Shown: piece after piece, positions 45,927 through 54,612 of the stretch
Layout of the letters: the number at the start of each line of letters is the position of its first letter
How positions within the stretch are numbered: position 1 is the first letter of the stretch
Assembly (NCBI GenBank): GCA_000010565.1
Contig: AP009389.1
Span: 806,001-870,000, forward strand
Length of the DNA: 64,000 bases
Reading direction: 5' to 3'
DNA from: Pelotomaculum thermopropionicum SI
GTDB lineage: Bacteria > Bacillota > Desulfotomaculia > Desulfotomaculales > Pelotomaculaceae
Program-made: the position numbers and the translations under genes
Notes under the pieces: model-generated
The model's input: the letters and a program-made list of their open reading frames with translations, nothing else
Told to the model about the DNA's origin: nothing
The model's database searches: none

Positions 45927-47708
45927 GGAGAGCTTGAATTTCTGGATCTTCCGGTAAATGGTTGCCCGGCTGATGCCCAGCGCCCGGGCGGCCTTTGTCT
46001 TTCCCTCATCAGACCAGCCGTACTGTTCCAGCGCTGCCGTAATGGCCTCTTTTTCCAGTTGCGCCAGTTGTAAAAGCTGACCGCCGCCGGCAATGCCGTC
46101 ACGGGTTCTTTTTCTGGCCCCTTCGCGAATGGCGGGAGGGAGGCTTTCCGGCGAAATCAAAGGCTCCTCCTCGAGGTTAACGGCGTATTCCACGGCGTAG
46201 ACCAGCTCCCTGACGTTGCCCGGCCAGGGGTACTTTATGCAGGCTTCCATCGCTTCATCGGTAAAGCCTTTAATATCCTTGCCCAGGAGCCTGTTGAACC
46301 TTTTCATGTAAAAGTCGAGCAAAAGGGGTATGTCTTCCTGCCTCGTTCTCAAAGGCGGTATAACCAGGGGAATGACGCTGAGCAGGTAATACAGGTCGTC
46401 CCTGAAAAGGTTTTTCTGCACCTTTTCCTGCAGGTCGCTGTTGGTTGCGGCTATTATCCTTATTTCCACCGGGACCGGCCTGGTGCCGCCCACCCGCTCG
46501 ATGACGCGCTCCTTGAGCACTCTCAGAAGTTTTGTCTGGAGGTACAGGGACATGTTTCCTACTTCATCGAGGAAAATTGTGCCTCCGTTGGCCAGTTCGA
46601 ATTTACCCGGCTTGCCGCCCCGCCGGGCACCTGAAAAGGCCCCCTCGACGTACCCGAAAAGCTCAATTTCCAGAAGATTTTCCGGCATGGCGCCGCAGTT
46701 AATTGCCACAAAGGGCTTGTGCCCGTAAGGACCGGCAGAGTGAATGGCCCGGGCGAATATTTCCTTGCCCGTGCCGCTTTCGCCTACGATCAGCACGTTG
46801 GAGTTGCTGGCCGAAATTTTTTTGGCCTTGGCCTTTACCTCCAGAAGGGGCTTGCTGGCCCCCACAATGTCGTCAAAACCGATCATTTCATGAGTGTTCA
46901 TGATTTCATAGGCCAGCTTTTGAGTCTCTTTAAAGTCCTGGAACGAGGCCACGACGCCGGCCACCTGGCCGTTTTTAACCTTTATCGGCTTGGCCGTGCT
47001 CAAAAGGTGAAGCTTGCGCCCTTCATAGTTGATAAATACCTCTTTTGAGTTAAAGCCTATACCGTCCTGCAAAACTGACGACAGGGGCAGGGATGGGAAC
47101 AGGATTTTTGAGTCCTTCCCAATTACCTGCTCTTTCTTGGCTCCGAAGATCCTTTCTGCGGAACGGTTGAAATGCGTAATACAGCCGTCCCTGTCAACAG
47201 CCATAACCCCTTCGCCAACTGCATCCACCACCGCTTCAAGCCGGTTGGCCAGGACCGTCCGCTCGGCCATAATTTCCTGCTCCACCACTTTGCTGCTGAT
47301 CAGGTCGGCCATGCGGCCTATAAACTCTATAAGAGAATCCGTATTCTTGCAAAGGGTTTCCTTTTGGGCAACGTCAAAGGCAATCAGGCTGATGGTTCCG
47401 ATTACCTCCGATTCCACAGTAATCGGGTAGACTATGGAGGCCTTGTAAAAGCAGCGGCCGGTCAGCGGGCAGGACAGACAGATTTCGTGAAAGCCTGCTT
47501 CCCTGATGAAAATGTGGCTGCCCGTCTGCAGGACGTGTTTATTTACCAGGCCGCGCAGCAGCCTGGTGCCCACGTCGTACCTGACTATGCCGGTGCCGGC
47601 CACGCGGACCAGGTCGGTGTCGATAATTTCTACCTCTACCTTAAGTACCGTGGCAATAGCCTCGGCTACTTTCTGACCGTTTTCACTGACCAGGGCAAGC
47701 CTCGACAT
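45915..47708 (-). CDS. Sigma-54-dependent activator with GAF-like and PAS domains
   Basis: 597 residues. Residues about 1-150 are GAF-like with a cysteine cluster (HEICLSCPLTGRCFYK) that could bind a metal or Fe-S centre; a PAS domain follows (VVDAVGEGVMAVDRDGCITHFN). The AAA+ domain has Walker A GESGTGKE and Walker B IFLDEVGNM, but the sigma-54-contact loop reads GAFSGA, not GAFTGA. A Fis-type helix-turn-helix (KTKAARALGISRATIYRKIQKF) ends it. It lies downstream of korDABC on the same strand, behind a terminator, so it has its own promoter. It may control the kor operon or a redox pathway. Confidence 0.9.
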   Translation of the reverse strand: MSRLALVSENGQKVAEAIATVLKVEVEIIDTDLVRVAGTGIVRYDVGTRLLRGLVNKHVLQTGSHIFIREAGFHEICLSCPLTGRCFYKASIVYPITVESEVIGTISLIAFDVAQKETLCKNTDSLIEFIGRMADLISSKVVEQEIMAERTVLANRLEAVVDAVGEGVMAVDRDGCITHFNRSAERIFGAKKEQVIGKDSKILFPSLPLSSVLQDGIGFNSKEVFINYEGRKLHLLSTAKPIKVKNGQVAGVVASFQDFKETQKLAYEIMNTHEMIGFDDIVGASKPLLEVKAKAKKISASNSNVLIVGESGTGKEIFARAIHSAGPYGHKPFVAINCGAMPENLLEIELFGYVEGAFSGARRGGKPGKFELANGGTIFLDEVGNMSLYLQTKLLRVLKERVIERVGGTRPVPVEIRIIAATNSDLQEKVQKNLFRDDLYYLLSVIPLVIPPLRTRQEDIPLLLDFYMKRFNRLLGKDIKGFTDEAMEACIKYPWPGNVRELVYAVEYAVNLEEEPLISPESLPPAIREGARKRTRDGIAGGGQLLQLAQLEKEAITAALEQYGWSDEGKTKAARALGISRATIYRKIQKFKLSPPK

Positions 47709-47802
47709 AACTTAACAACTCCCGTGAAGTTAATTAAGTCCGCATATTATAATATTCTAGAAGCAGCCTGTTTTCCCTACCCCCGCTTTAAAGTTAACGA
47801 TA

Positions 47803-47824
47803 ATAAAAACAGCCCGGCAGGGCT
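47803..47824 (-). terminator. Terminator of the kor operon
   Basis: On the minus strand AGCCC-TGCC-GGGCT is followed by GTTTTTATT. It separates korC from the regulator gene. TATAAT on the minus strand near 47750 is a possible regulator -10. Confidence 0.7.
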
Positions 47825-47906
47825 TGCAAGAATGTTTATATGTGTGTTTGTATATTTCATATCCAAAACATTTATAGCACCGCTATATTTTGCCGCCATC
47901 CGTTTT

Positions 47907-48452
47907 TCAGGCTGCGGCCTGGCGGGCTTTCTGCCAGCCCAGTTCCAGGGCTTTAAGGTTTAAGGCTTCGGTTCCCGGAGGAATGCGGGCAGTTAAAGCC
48001 GACTGCAGGGACTCCTTGGAGACCACTCCGGTAAGGGCGGCCAGAGCTCCCAGGGCAACGATGTTTGCCACCATTTCCTTGCCCAGCACTTCTCTGGCAA
48101 TGCGGCTGTACGGCTGGGCAAAGACCCTCGCCGACGAGGAAGGTACGTCCTGAATATAAGTGGTGTCCACGATAAGCATCCCGCCGGGGCCTAACCAGCC
48201 GGCATATTTTTGAAGTGCCTCCTGGCTCATCACCAGCACTATATCCGGCCTAGTGACCTTGGGGTAGTCGATTTCCTGGTTGCTGATGATTACTTCCGCC
48301 CGGCTGGCGCCGCCCCTGGCCTCAGGCCCGTAGGACTGGGTTTGCACGGTGTTTTTCCCGTCCCTTATGACGGCGTCGGCAAGGATCTGGCCTGCCGTGA
48401 TCAGCCCCTGACCGCCTGACCCGCTCAGGATAATTTCCGTGGTTTGCGCCAT
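47907..48452 (-). CDS. korC: 2-oxoacid:ferredoxin oxidoreductase, gamma subunit
   Basis: 181 residues from the ATG at 48452 (GGGGAA about 10 bases upstream); an in-frame ATG at 48482 would add ten residues. Family features: SGSGGQGLITAGQILADA and QSYGPEARGGASRAEVIIS. It is the small catalytic-domain subunit of the KorABCD complex that oxidises 2-oxoglutarate or branched 2-oxoacids to acyl-CoA, reducing ferredoxin. The korB-korC junction contains an imperfect ~30-bp duplication (48457-48505). Confidence 0.92.
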   Translation of the reverse strand: MAQTTEIILSGSGGQGLITAGQILADAVIRDGKNTVQTQSYGPEARGGASRAEVIISNQEIDYPKVTRPDIVLVMSQEALQKYAGWLGPGGMLIVDTTYIQDVPSSSARVFAQPYSRIAREVLGKEMVANIVALGALAALTGVVSKESLQSALTARIPPGTEALNLKALELGWQKARQAAA

Positions 48453-48489
48453 GCTGGAATCATTCCCCTTTGAATGATTCATGATTCAA

Positions 48490-49326
48490 TCATTCCCCCT
48501 TGAACGATCTCTGTAATTCCCCGGTAAACCGTTCGTAAGCCTCGGTATATTCGGGAGCCTCGGCACGATGAAGCTCGCCGATGAGGAATTTCCCCCGCAT
48601 TTCTTCCGGCTTCATTTTTGCTGCTTTTTCCACAGGCACCCCGTGCTCTTTTTGCCAAACCAGCATGTCGTAGGCGCTGCCCGACCGGTTCCGCCGCCCG
48701 TAAGAAACCGGGCAGGCCGTAATCACTTCGATGAGGCTGAAGCCCTTGTGGCCGGCACCGGCCTTAATCAGCCTGGTAAGCAGGCCGGTATGGTAGGTGG
48801 TGGCCCGGGCCACATAGGTGGCGCCCGCCGCTTTGGCCAGTTCGGCCAGGTCGAAGGGGCGCTCAAAAAGACCATGGGGCGCGGTGGTTGCCCGGGAACC
48901 TTGCGGCGTCAGGGGGGAGTACTGCCCCCCGGTCATTCCGTAAATGCTGTTGTTAAAGATAATGGCGGTTATGTCAATGTTGCGCCTGGCGGCGTGGATT
49001 AAGTGGTTGCCGCCGATGGCGGCGGCGTCGCCGTCTCCCATTAAAACAAAGACGCTGGCCTCCGGGCGGGCTACCTTTATGCCGGTGGCAAAGGCCAGGG
49101 CCCTGCCGTGGGTGGTGTGCAGGGTATTGAAATCAAGGTAGCCGGTTGCCCTTGATGAGCACCCGATGCCCGAAACAACGACCGTATTGTTCTGGTCCAG
49201 GCCGAGTTGGCCGACCGCCCGGACGAAGGCGCCCAGCAGTATCCCGTTGCCGCAGCCCGGGCACCAGATGTGGGGGAGCCTTTCCAGCCGCAGGTATTTT
49301 TTAAGCTTTTCTTGCATTGCGTTCAC
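48490..49326 (-). CDS. korB: 2-oxoacid:ferredoxin oxidoreductase, beta (TPP) subunit
   Basis: 278 residues. Thiamine-diphosphate binding: CPGCGNGILLGAF near residue 21 and the GDGDAAAIGGNHLIHAARRNIDI...NNSIYGMTGGQ segment. With KorA it forms the active site. It lies between korA and korC on the minus strand with gaps of 13 and about 37 bases. Confidence 0.95.
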   Translation of the reverse strand: MNAMQEKLKKYLRLERLPHIWCPGCGNGILLGAFVRAVGQLGLDQNNTVVVSGIGCSSRATGYLDFNTLHTTHGRALAFATGIKVARPEASVFVLMGDGDAAAIGGNHLIHAARRNIDITAIIFNNSIYGMTGGQYSPLTPQGSRATTAPHGLFERPFDLAELAKAAGATYVARATTYHTGLLTRLIKAGAGHKGFSLIEVITACPVSYGRRNRSGSAYDMLVWQKEHGVPVEKAAKMKPEEMRGKFLIGELHRAEAPEYTEAYERFTGELQRSFKGE

Positions 49327-49339
49327 CAGTCTTTATGCT

Positions 49340-50479
49340 TTATAACTGTCTTATTGCTTCCAGGATTTCCCCTGGTGTAATCAACTCGCCGTTTACCTTG
49401 CACAGGCCGGCAACTTTTGCTCCGTGCCCGGCCGAGCGCTCCACCTCCAGCTTTAACTGCCCCAGGTTCATTTCGGGCACAAGCAGGGCTCGTACCCGGC
49501 CGGACAGCTCCGCCACTTCCCGCTCGGGGAAGGGCCAGATCGTAACCGGGCGGAAAAGACCCACCTTGATGCCGGCCGCCCGGGCCTCTTTCACCGCCCG
49601 CCTGGCCGAGCGGGATACGGCGCCGTAGGCGATGACGGCAATTTCGGCGTCTTCCGTCAGAAAAGATTCGGTAAGGATAATTTCATCGAGGTTGTTCATT
49701 ATCTTGTTATTTAACCTGATCATAAGCCGCTCGGCCACATCCGGGCTGGTGCTGGGAAAGCCGCTTTCGTCGTGAACCAGACCGGTTACATGGTAGCGGT
49801 ACCCCTCGCAGAAATTGGCCATCGGCGGCACGCCGTCCGCATCGGGACGGTAGGGGTAGTAAACTTTCAGGCCTGCCGGCGGCTTTTTGCGGTTTATAAC
49901 CGGCAGTTCGCCTGGCCCGGGGAGCACCACCCGCTCCCTTAAGTGGCCGATTACCTCATCTGTGAGCAGTATAACGGGGGTCCTGAATTTTTCGGACAAA
50001 TTAAAAGCCTGCACGGTTAAGGTAAACGCTTCCTGCACCGATGCGGGGCAAAGGGCGATTGCCGGATGATCGCCGTGCGTTCCCCAACGGGCCTGCATTA
50101 CGTCCCCCTGGGCGGGAGCGGTGGGAATGCCGGTGCTGGGGCCGTAGCGCTGAACGTTTACCACCACGCAGGGAATTTCCGCAATCACGGCAAAACCTAT
50201 ATTTTCCTGCTTAAGGGAAAAGCCGGGGCCGCTGGTAGCCGTCAGCGATTTAATACCGGCCAGGGAGGCGCCGATTACGGCAGCCATGCTGGCGATTTCA
50301 TCCTCCATCTGAATAAACCTGCCTCCCAAAAGAGGCAGTTTCTCCGCCAGAATTTCGGCAATTTCGGTTGACGGAGTGATGGGATAGCCGGCAAAAAAAC
50401 GGGCGCCTGCGGCCAGGGCGCCTTCTGCTATAGCTTCATTGCCCTGCATTAAGCGTGCGAGGGGTAGTACCTCATTCAA
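49340..50479 (-). CDS. korA: 2-oxoacid:ferredoxin oxidoreductase, alpha subunit
   Basis: 379 residues from TTG, overlapping the korD stop by eight bases. QGNEAIAEGALAAGARFFAGYPITPSTEIAE at the N-terminus is the KorA signature. It lacks a fused gamma domain, matching the separate korC. The closest known type is 2-oxoglutarate:ferredoxin oxidoreductase; a 2-oxoisovalerate enzyme cannot be excluded. Confidence 0.95.
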   Translation of the reverse strand: MNEVLPLARLMQGNEAIAEGALAAGARFFAGYPITPSTEIAEILAEKLPLLGGRFIQMEDEIASMAAVIGASLAGIKSLTATSGPGFSLKQENIGFAVIAEIPCVVVNVQRYGPSTGIPTAPAQGDVMQARWGTHGDHPAIALCPASVQEAFTLTVQAFNLSEKFRTPVILLTDEVIGHLRERVVLPGPGELPVINRKKPPAGLKVYYPYRPDADGVPPMANFCEGYRYHVTGLVHDESGFPSTSPDVAERLMIRLNNKIMNNLDEIILTESFLTEDAEIAVIAYGAVSRSARRAVKEARAAGIKVGLFRPVTIWPFPEREVAELSGRVRALLVPEMNLGQLKLEVERSAGHGAKVAGLCKVNGELITPGEILEAIRQL

Positions 50480-50696
50480 TGCCTTCCACTCCTATCGAAA
50501 TGGCAAAATCCGGACAGTGGCTTTCGCACACGCGGCAGCCGGTGCAAAGGTATGGATTGACGGCTACCGCCTTGCCCGTGCTGTCCATAGCCAGCACCCT
50601 GGAGCACAGGGATGCGCATATTCCGCACCCCTTGCACCAGTTTTTATTAATAACTATTGCTTTCTTTTTAGTTGAAGAAGATACTGTCTCAGCCAT
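50472..50696 (-). CDS. korD: 2-oxoacid:ferredoxin oxidoreductase, delta (ferredoxin) subunit
   Basis: 74 residues from the ATG at 50696 (AGGGTGG site). Two complete 4Fe-4S motifs: CKGCGICASLC and CTGCRVCESHC, each followed by a partner cysteine pattern. First gene of the korDABC operon; it passes electrons from the TPP site to external ferredoxin. Confidence 0.95.
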   Translation of the reverse strand: MAETVSSSTKKKAIVINKNWCKGCGICASLCSRVLAMDSTGKAVAVNPYLCTGCRVCESHCPDFAISIGVEGIE

Positions 50697-50795
50697 TGCC
50701 GCCACCCTTGTTTTTTATCTGCTGATGTTTGATATCCGGGCCCTGGATGTTTCAGTTTGAGATATTTAAATATTTAACACCGGGAATATAACGTT

Positions 50796-50822
50796 ATCTC
50801 ATTTTGAGCCAAATCTCATTTT
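50796..50822. promoter_or_regulatory. Direct repeat in the kor / DUF421 divergent region
   Basis: ATCTCATTTT occurs at 50796-50805 and 50813-50822, 17 bases apart start to start, next to ATAACGTTAT (50788-50797). It lies between two divergent genes and may bind a regulator. Confidence 0.4.
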
Positions 50823-50943
50823 TATACGCCGCTCATGTTCTATAACTATTTTACTCCTTTTGGACCTGTTGTAAAGTAATATTTTTCATCAAAAAAGGCA
50901 AATCATAAAACCAGTTAAAAAGTTTTTGGCGGATGGTGTTAAT

Positions 50944-51612
50944 ATGGTCTGGGAATATATTTACCGTACCGTTTTCATATACTTTCTGGTTCTTGCGGTG
51001 ATTAGAATGATGGGAAAGCGGGAAATAGGCCAGCTTTCCCCCTTTGATTTTGTGGTTGCCATCATTATAGCCGAACTTGCGGCCATGCCGATGGAGATGA
51101 GCAACATTCCCCTCTGGCACAGCGTGCTTCCCCTGGTCATTCTGGGTGTTCTCGAGGTTGCCGTGTCCTACGCCACACTTCTCAGCCAGACCTTGCGGGG
51201 GGTGGTTTGCGGCCATCCCCAGGTGGTTATTAAAAACGGAAAGCTGCTAAGGGAAGAAATGAGGAAGGCCCGCTACAACCTTGACGATCTGATGGCCCAG
51301 TTAAGGGAAAAAGGGGTGGTTGACCCGTCTGACGTGGAATTTGCGGTTCTTGAGACTTCGGGAAAGCTGAGCGTCATCCTGAAATCCCAGCGCCGCCCGG
51401 TTACGCCGGCCGATCTGGGAATATCCACTCCTTACGAAGGCCTGCCCACCGTGCTGGTCATGGACGGCAATGTGATGAAAAAAAATTTAAAAGAGGCCAA
51501 CCTGGACGAGAAATGGCTGCTGCAGGCGCTGCAGGAGCGGCAACTAAGCCCGAAGAAGATCTTGCTTGCCACCTTAAGCACCGACGGGAGGCTGTATATA
51601 AGCGAAAAATAA
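50944..51612 (+). CDS. DUF421/YetF-like membrane protein
   Basis: 222 residues from the ATG at 50944. Three membrane helices at the N-terminus (about 5-25, 36-52 and 60-80), then the cytoplasmic DUF421 domain with KNGKLLREEMRKARYNLDDLMAQLREKGV. The family is common in spore-formers; B. subtilis relatives affect spore germination or coat. It stands alone between kor and the second sigma-54 regulator. Confidence 0.9.
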   Translation: MVWEYIYRTVFIYFLVLAVIRMMGKREIGQLSPFDFVVAIIIAELAAMPMEMSNIPLWHSVLPLVILGVLEVAVSYATLLSQTLRGVVCGHPQVVIKNGKLLREEMRKARYNLDDLMAQLREKGVVDPSDVEFAVLETSGKLSVILKSQRRPVTPADLGISTPYEGLPTVLVMDGNVMKKNLKEANLDEKWLLQALQERQLSPKKILLATLSTDGRLYISEK

Positions 51613-51804
51613 AAAGAGGGATACGGCCTGCCTGGTAGAAATACCTGAATAAAAGATTACTCGCCGCAGGCTTTTACCGGCTGCCGGAACGGAAAAGTTT
51701 ACAAGCGGTTTGGTTGCAAGCTGGAAATGCCGGTTATGAAGCCGGCAGTATTATCTTATAATGCAAGAGATGCAGGTTTTCCCTAATAGAGGATAACTGG
51801 AAGG

Positions 51805-53211
51805 ATGGTGCCCTCCATGGACAACGACCGGTTGGCCAGAAAGCAAACGTTTAGGGAAAGGAGCGCCAAGGGCGGGCCGCCAGGCATAGCTTTTCCCGGA
51901 ACAGGCCTGTATTATACCAACGGTCAGGCCTATACCCTGGGCGTTAACAGCGTTTATGAGCGCCTAACCGGTTTGTGCGGCGATGAGCTGGTCGGGCGCA
52001 ACATGGGTGAACTGGTTGACAAGCAATACTTCGACCGTTCGGTTTCTCTAATGGTTTTAAAAGAGGGGCGCTCTATCGTCATTCCCCAGCACGTGCTTAA
52101 AACCGGCCACAAGGTGATGGTTACCGGAAACCCCGTATTCGACGAAGAGGGTAAAATTATTCTGGTTGTGACTACGGTAAAGCCGTTAAGGAGAAGTAAA
52201 ACCGGCAAACCAACCCTGCCCACGCCCCCCAACCATCTGGTCGAAATACCGGAGATTGGCACGGTTGTTGTGCAAAGCGAGAGCATGAAACAGGTGGTGA
52301 ACAGGGCCATCCGGGCGGCAAACTCCGATGCCACCGTATTGATCCAGGGTGATTCAGGCGTGGGGAAAGAGGTGGTGGCGAGGATTATTCATGAATACAG
52401 CCCGCGCAAGCATAAACCTTTTGTGGTGATAAATGCCGCGGCCATTCCGAAGGAGCTTTTTGAAGCGGAGATGTTCGGCTACCGGCAGGGAGCTTTTACA
52501 GGCGCCCGGCGCGAAGGGCAGCCGGGCCTGGTCAAGTCCGCCGAGGGCGGCACCCTCTTTCTTGATGAGATTAGCGAAGTGCCGTTTTCCTCCCAGGTGA
52601 AGCTTCTGCGACTGATCCAGAACAAGGAGCTTTATCCGCTGGGCAGCGGGCAGCCGGAAAAGGTGGACGTGCGCATAGTGGCCGCTTCGAACCAGGACCT
52701 GGCCAGGCTGGTTCGCGAAGGCCGCTTCCGCAAGGACCTTTTTTACAGGCTGAACGTGATCCCTCTCTATATTCCACCCCTGGCAAAGCGGAAGGACGAC
52801 ATCATTCCCCTGTCGAGCCATTTTTTCAACCTTTACCTGGAACGTTATAAATTAAAAAAGCGCCTTACCCCGGAAGCCTGGGAGGAACTGCTGGCCTACC
52901 CGTGGCCGGGAAACGTCCGGGAACTGCAGAGCCTGGTGGAAAGGCTGGTGCTGTTGAGCCCTGAGGATAAAATTACCGCCCGGGTGGTTGCCAGGGAGCT
53001 TGAAGGTCAAGGCGAACACACCGCCGGCCCCGCGTTTTTGGACGGCCTTGAAGGGAGCCCGACCGGGAACCTGGAGGAGGCTGTGGAGGAGTTTGAAAAA
53101 GAGCTGATCCGGCAGGCCTTAAAAAAATATAAGACGCACGAGGAAGTATCGCGTGCCCTGGGCATTCACCGGAGCACGCTGGCAAGAAAAATAAAAAAAT
53201 ACTTTACCTGA
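51805..53211 (+). CDS. Sigma-54-dependent activator with PAS domain
   Basis: 468 residues. PAS domain at about 30-130 (INGQAYTLGVNSVYERLTGL region), AAA+ with GDSGVGKE, canonical GAFTGA in YRQGAFTGARREG, LFLDEISEV, and a C-terminal Fis helix-turn-helix (THEEVSRALGIHRSTLARKIKKYF). A sigma-54 promoter lies 147 bases after its stop with a 30-bp palindrome between, so it probably activates the adh-aor genes. The start may be ATG 51805 or a nearby in-frame codon. Confidence 0.93.
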   Translation: MVPSMDNDRLARKQTFRERSAKGGPPGIAFPGTGLYYTNGQAYTLGVNSVYERLTGLCGDELVGRNMGELVDKQYFDRSVSLMVLKEGRSIVIPQHVLKTGHKVMVTGNPVFDEEGKIILVVTTVKPLRRSKTGKPTLPTPPNHLVEIPEIGTVVVQSESMKQVVNRAIRAANSDATVLIQGDSGVGKEVVARIIHEYSPRKHKPFVVINAAAIPKELFEAEMFGYRQGAFTGARREGQPGLVKSAEGGTLFLDEISEVPFSSQVKLLRLIQNKELYPLGSGQPEKVDVRIVAASNQDLARLVREGRFRKDLFYRLNVIPLYIPPLAKRKDDIIPLSSHFFNLYLERYKLKKRLTPEAWEELLAYPWPGNVRELQSLVERLVLLSPEDKITARVVARELEGQGEHTAGPAFLDGLEGSPTGNLEEAVEEFEKELIRQALKKYKTHEEVSRALGIHRSTLARKIKKYFT

Positions 53212-53241
53212 AAAAGTTGTCGCAGATCTGCGACAACTTTT
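53212..53241. promoter_or_regulatory. Perfect 30-bp palindrome: terminator and/or activator site
   Basis: AAAAGTTGTCGCAGA is followed immediately by its exact reverse complement. It ends with GTTTTATTG, so it could terminate the regulator gene. Its centre TTGTCGCAGATCTGCGACAA resembles a dimeric enhancer site, and it lies about 117 bases upstream of a sigma-54 promoter, a normal distance for activator binding. Confidence 0.75.
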
Positions 53242-53357
53242 GTTTTATTGTTGCAAAAACCGGCCTGCGAAATGAGGTGGAAAACGGCAGGCGTGAAGTT
53301 AAAAAAGCTTGAAAAAACTGCCGGGCATGCACCAGAAGGGAGCGGTTTTTATTTAAC

Positions 53358-53373
53358 TGGCACGAATTTTGTA
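53358..53373 (+). promoter_or_regulatory. Sigma-54 promoter of the adh-aor operon
   Basis: TGGCACG, four bases, TTGTA. The -24 element is perfect; the -12 element has GT in place of GC. It lies 64 bases before the ADH start, directly downstream of a sigma-54 activator gene. Confidence 0.75.
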
Positions 53374-53436
53374 AACACCTTTTTAAATATTTGCCTTTCC
53401 TCAGCCAAAAATCGAACAAAGCGGAGGTGTTTTTTT

Positions 53437-54591
53437 GTGAAAATTAGCTATTTTTGGACATCAGGGACAATTATTACCGGCAGGGGCAGCCTTAAGCGCA
53501 TTGCAGACGAGGCTAAAGGCCTGGGAGCCACCAGGGTATTGATTGTTACCGACCCCGTGCTTTTAAAAACCGGCCTGATCGAGCGGGTGAAGGAGGCCCT
53601 TGCCCCGGCCGGCCTGGAAACCGGCATTTTTTCCGGAGTGGAGCCCGAACCGCGCCTGCAAATAGTGACCGAATGCCTGAAGGCGGTTAAGGAAGGCGGC
53701 TACGACCTGATAGTGGCGGTAGGCGGCGGCAGCTCAATGGATGTATCCAAGGCCGCTTCCGTTTTAATGACCAACCCCGGCACCATTAACGACTACCTGG
53801 GGGTGAATCTGATCCCCAGACCGGGCATACCCGTTATTGCGGTGCCGACTACGGCCGGAACGGGCAGCGAAGTGACGCCCATTGCCATCCTGTCCGACGT
53901 TGAAGAACAGTTGAAAAAGGGAGTGGTCAGCCCGTACCTGCTTCCCAGAGTGGCCATTGTCGATCCCGAACTGACCGTTACCATGCCTCCGGCCATTACT
54001 GCCGCCACCGGCATGGATGCCCTGACCCATGCGGTAGAGTCCTATATTTCGGTTAATGCCACGCCAATAACCGATATCCTTGCCCTGGAGGCCATCAGGC
54101 TGATTGCGCTGAACCTGCGCACCGCCGTGGCCAACGGTCAGGATATTGAGGCCAGGAGCAACATGTCCATGGCCAGCCTGCTGGCCGGTATTGCCTTCGC
54201 CAATGCCGGTGTTGGCGCCGTGCATGCGCTGGCCTATCCGCTGGGCGCCCAGTTTCACGTGCCCCACGGCGTGGCCAACGCCGTCCTGCTGCCCTATGTG
54301 ATGGAGTCAAACTTGCTTGGCGCCTTGCCCAGGTTCAAGACCATGGCCCTGGCAATGGGGGAAAAGGTTGAGGATTTGTCCGATCGGCTGGCAGCCGATA
54401 AGTTCAACGAAGCCATTAAATTGCTGGCCGCCGATATAAGAATCCCGTTGCACCTGCGCGAACTGGGCGTAACGGCCGAATCCATACCGGGCATGGCCGA
54501 AGGGGCGGCAAAGGTCACCCGCCTGCTGGCCAACAACCCCAGGATACTTTCCGTGAGCGATATCAGGGAAATCTACGAGAGGGCATTTTAA
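53437..54591 (+). CDS. Iron-containing alcohol dehydrogenase
   Basis: 384 residues from the GTG at 53437 (CGGAGGTG site); the open frame upstream to 53248 covers the sigma-54 promoter and is not coding. NAD-binding GGGSSMDVSKAASVLM, VPTTAGTGSEVT and the Fe-ligand region (GAVHALAYPLGAQFHVPHGVANAVLLPYVM). It interconverts an alcohol and aldehyde with NAD(P). The next gene is an aldehyde:ferredoxin oxidoreductase 21 bases later, suggesting alcohol to acid oxidation coupled to ferredoxin. Confidence 0.94.
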   Translation: MKISYFWTSGTIITGRGSLKRIADEAKGLGATRVLIVTDPVLLKTGLIERVKEALAPAGLETGIFSGVEPEPRLQIVTECLKAVKEGGYDLIVAVGGGSSMDVSKAASVLMTNPGTINDYLGVNLIPRPGIPVIAVPTTAGTGSEVTPIAILSDVEEQLKKGVVSPYLLPRVAIVDPELTVTMPPAITAATGMDALTHAVESYISVNATPITDILALEAIRLIALNLRTAVANGQDIEARSNMSMASLLAGIAFANAGVGAVHALAYPLGAQFHVPHGVANAVLLPYVMESNLLGALPRFKTMALAMGEKVEDLSDRLAADKFNEAIKLLAADIRIPLHLRELGVTAESIPGMAEGAAKVTRLLANNPRILSVSDIREIYERAF

Positions 54592-54612
54592 AAAGCAAGG
54601 GGACTGAACCAG

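Noticed and set aside
47172-47963. Plus-strand open frame opposite the sigma-54 regulator
   Set aside because: It is antisense to a clear PAS/GAF/AAA+ gene and has no family features.
53248-53436. N-terminal extension of the alcohol dehydrogenase
   Set aside because: It covers the sigma-54 promoter; GTG 53437 has the ribosome-binding site and gives the normal family start.
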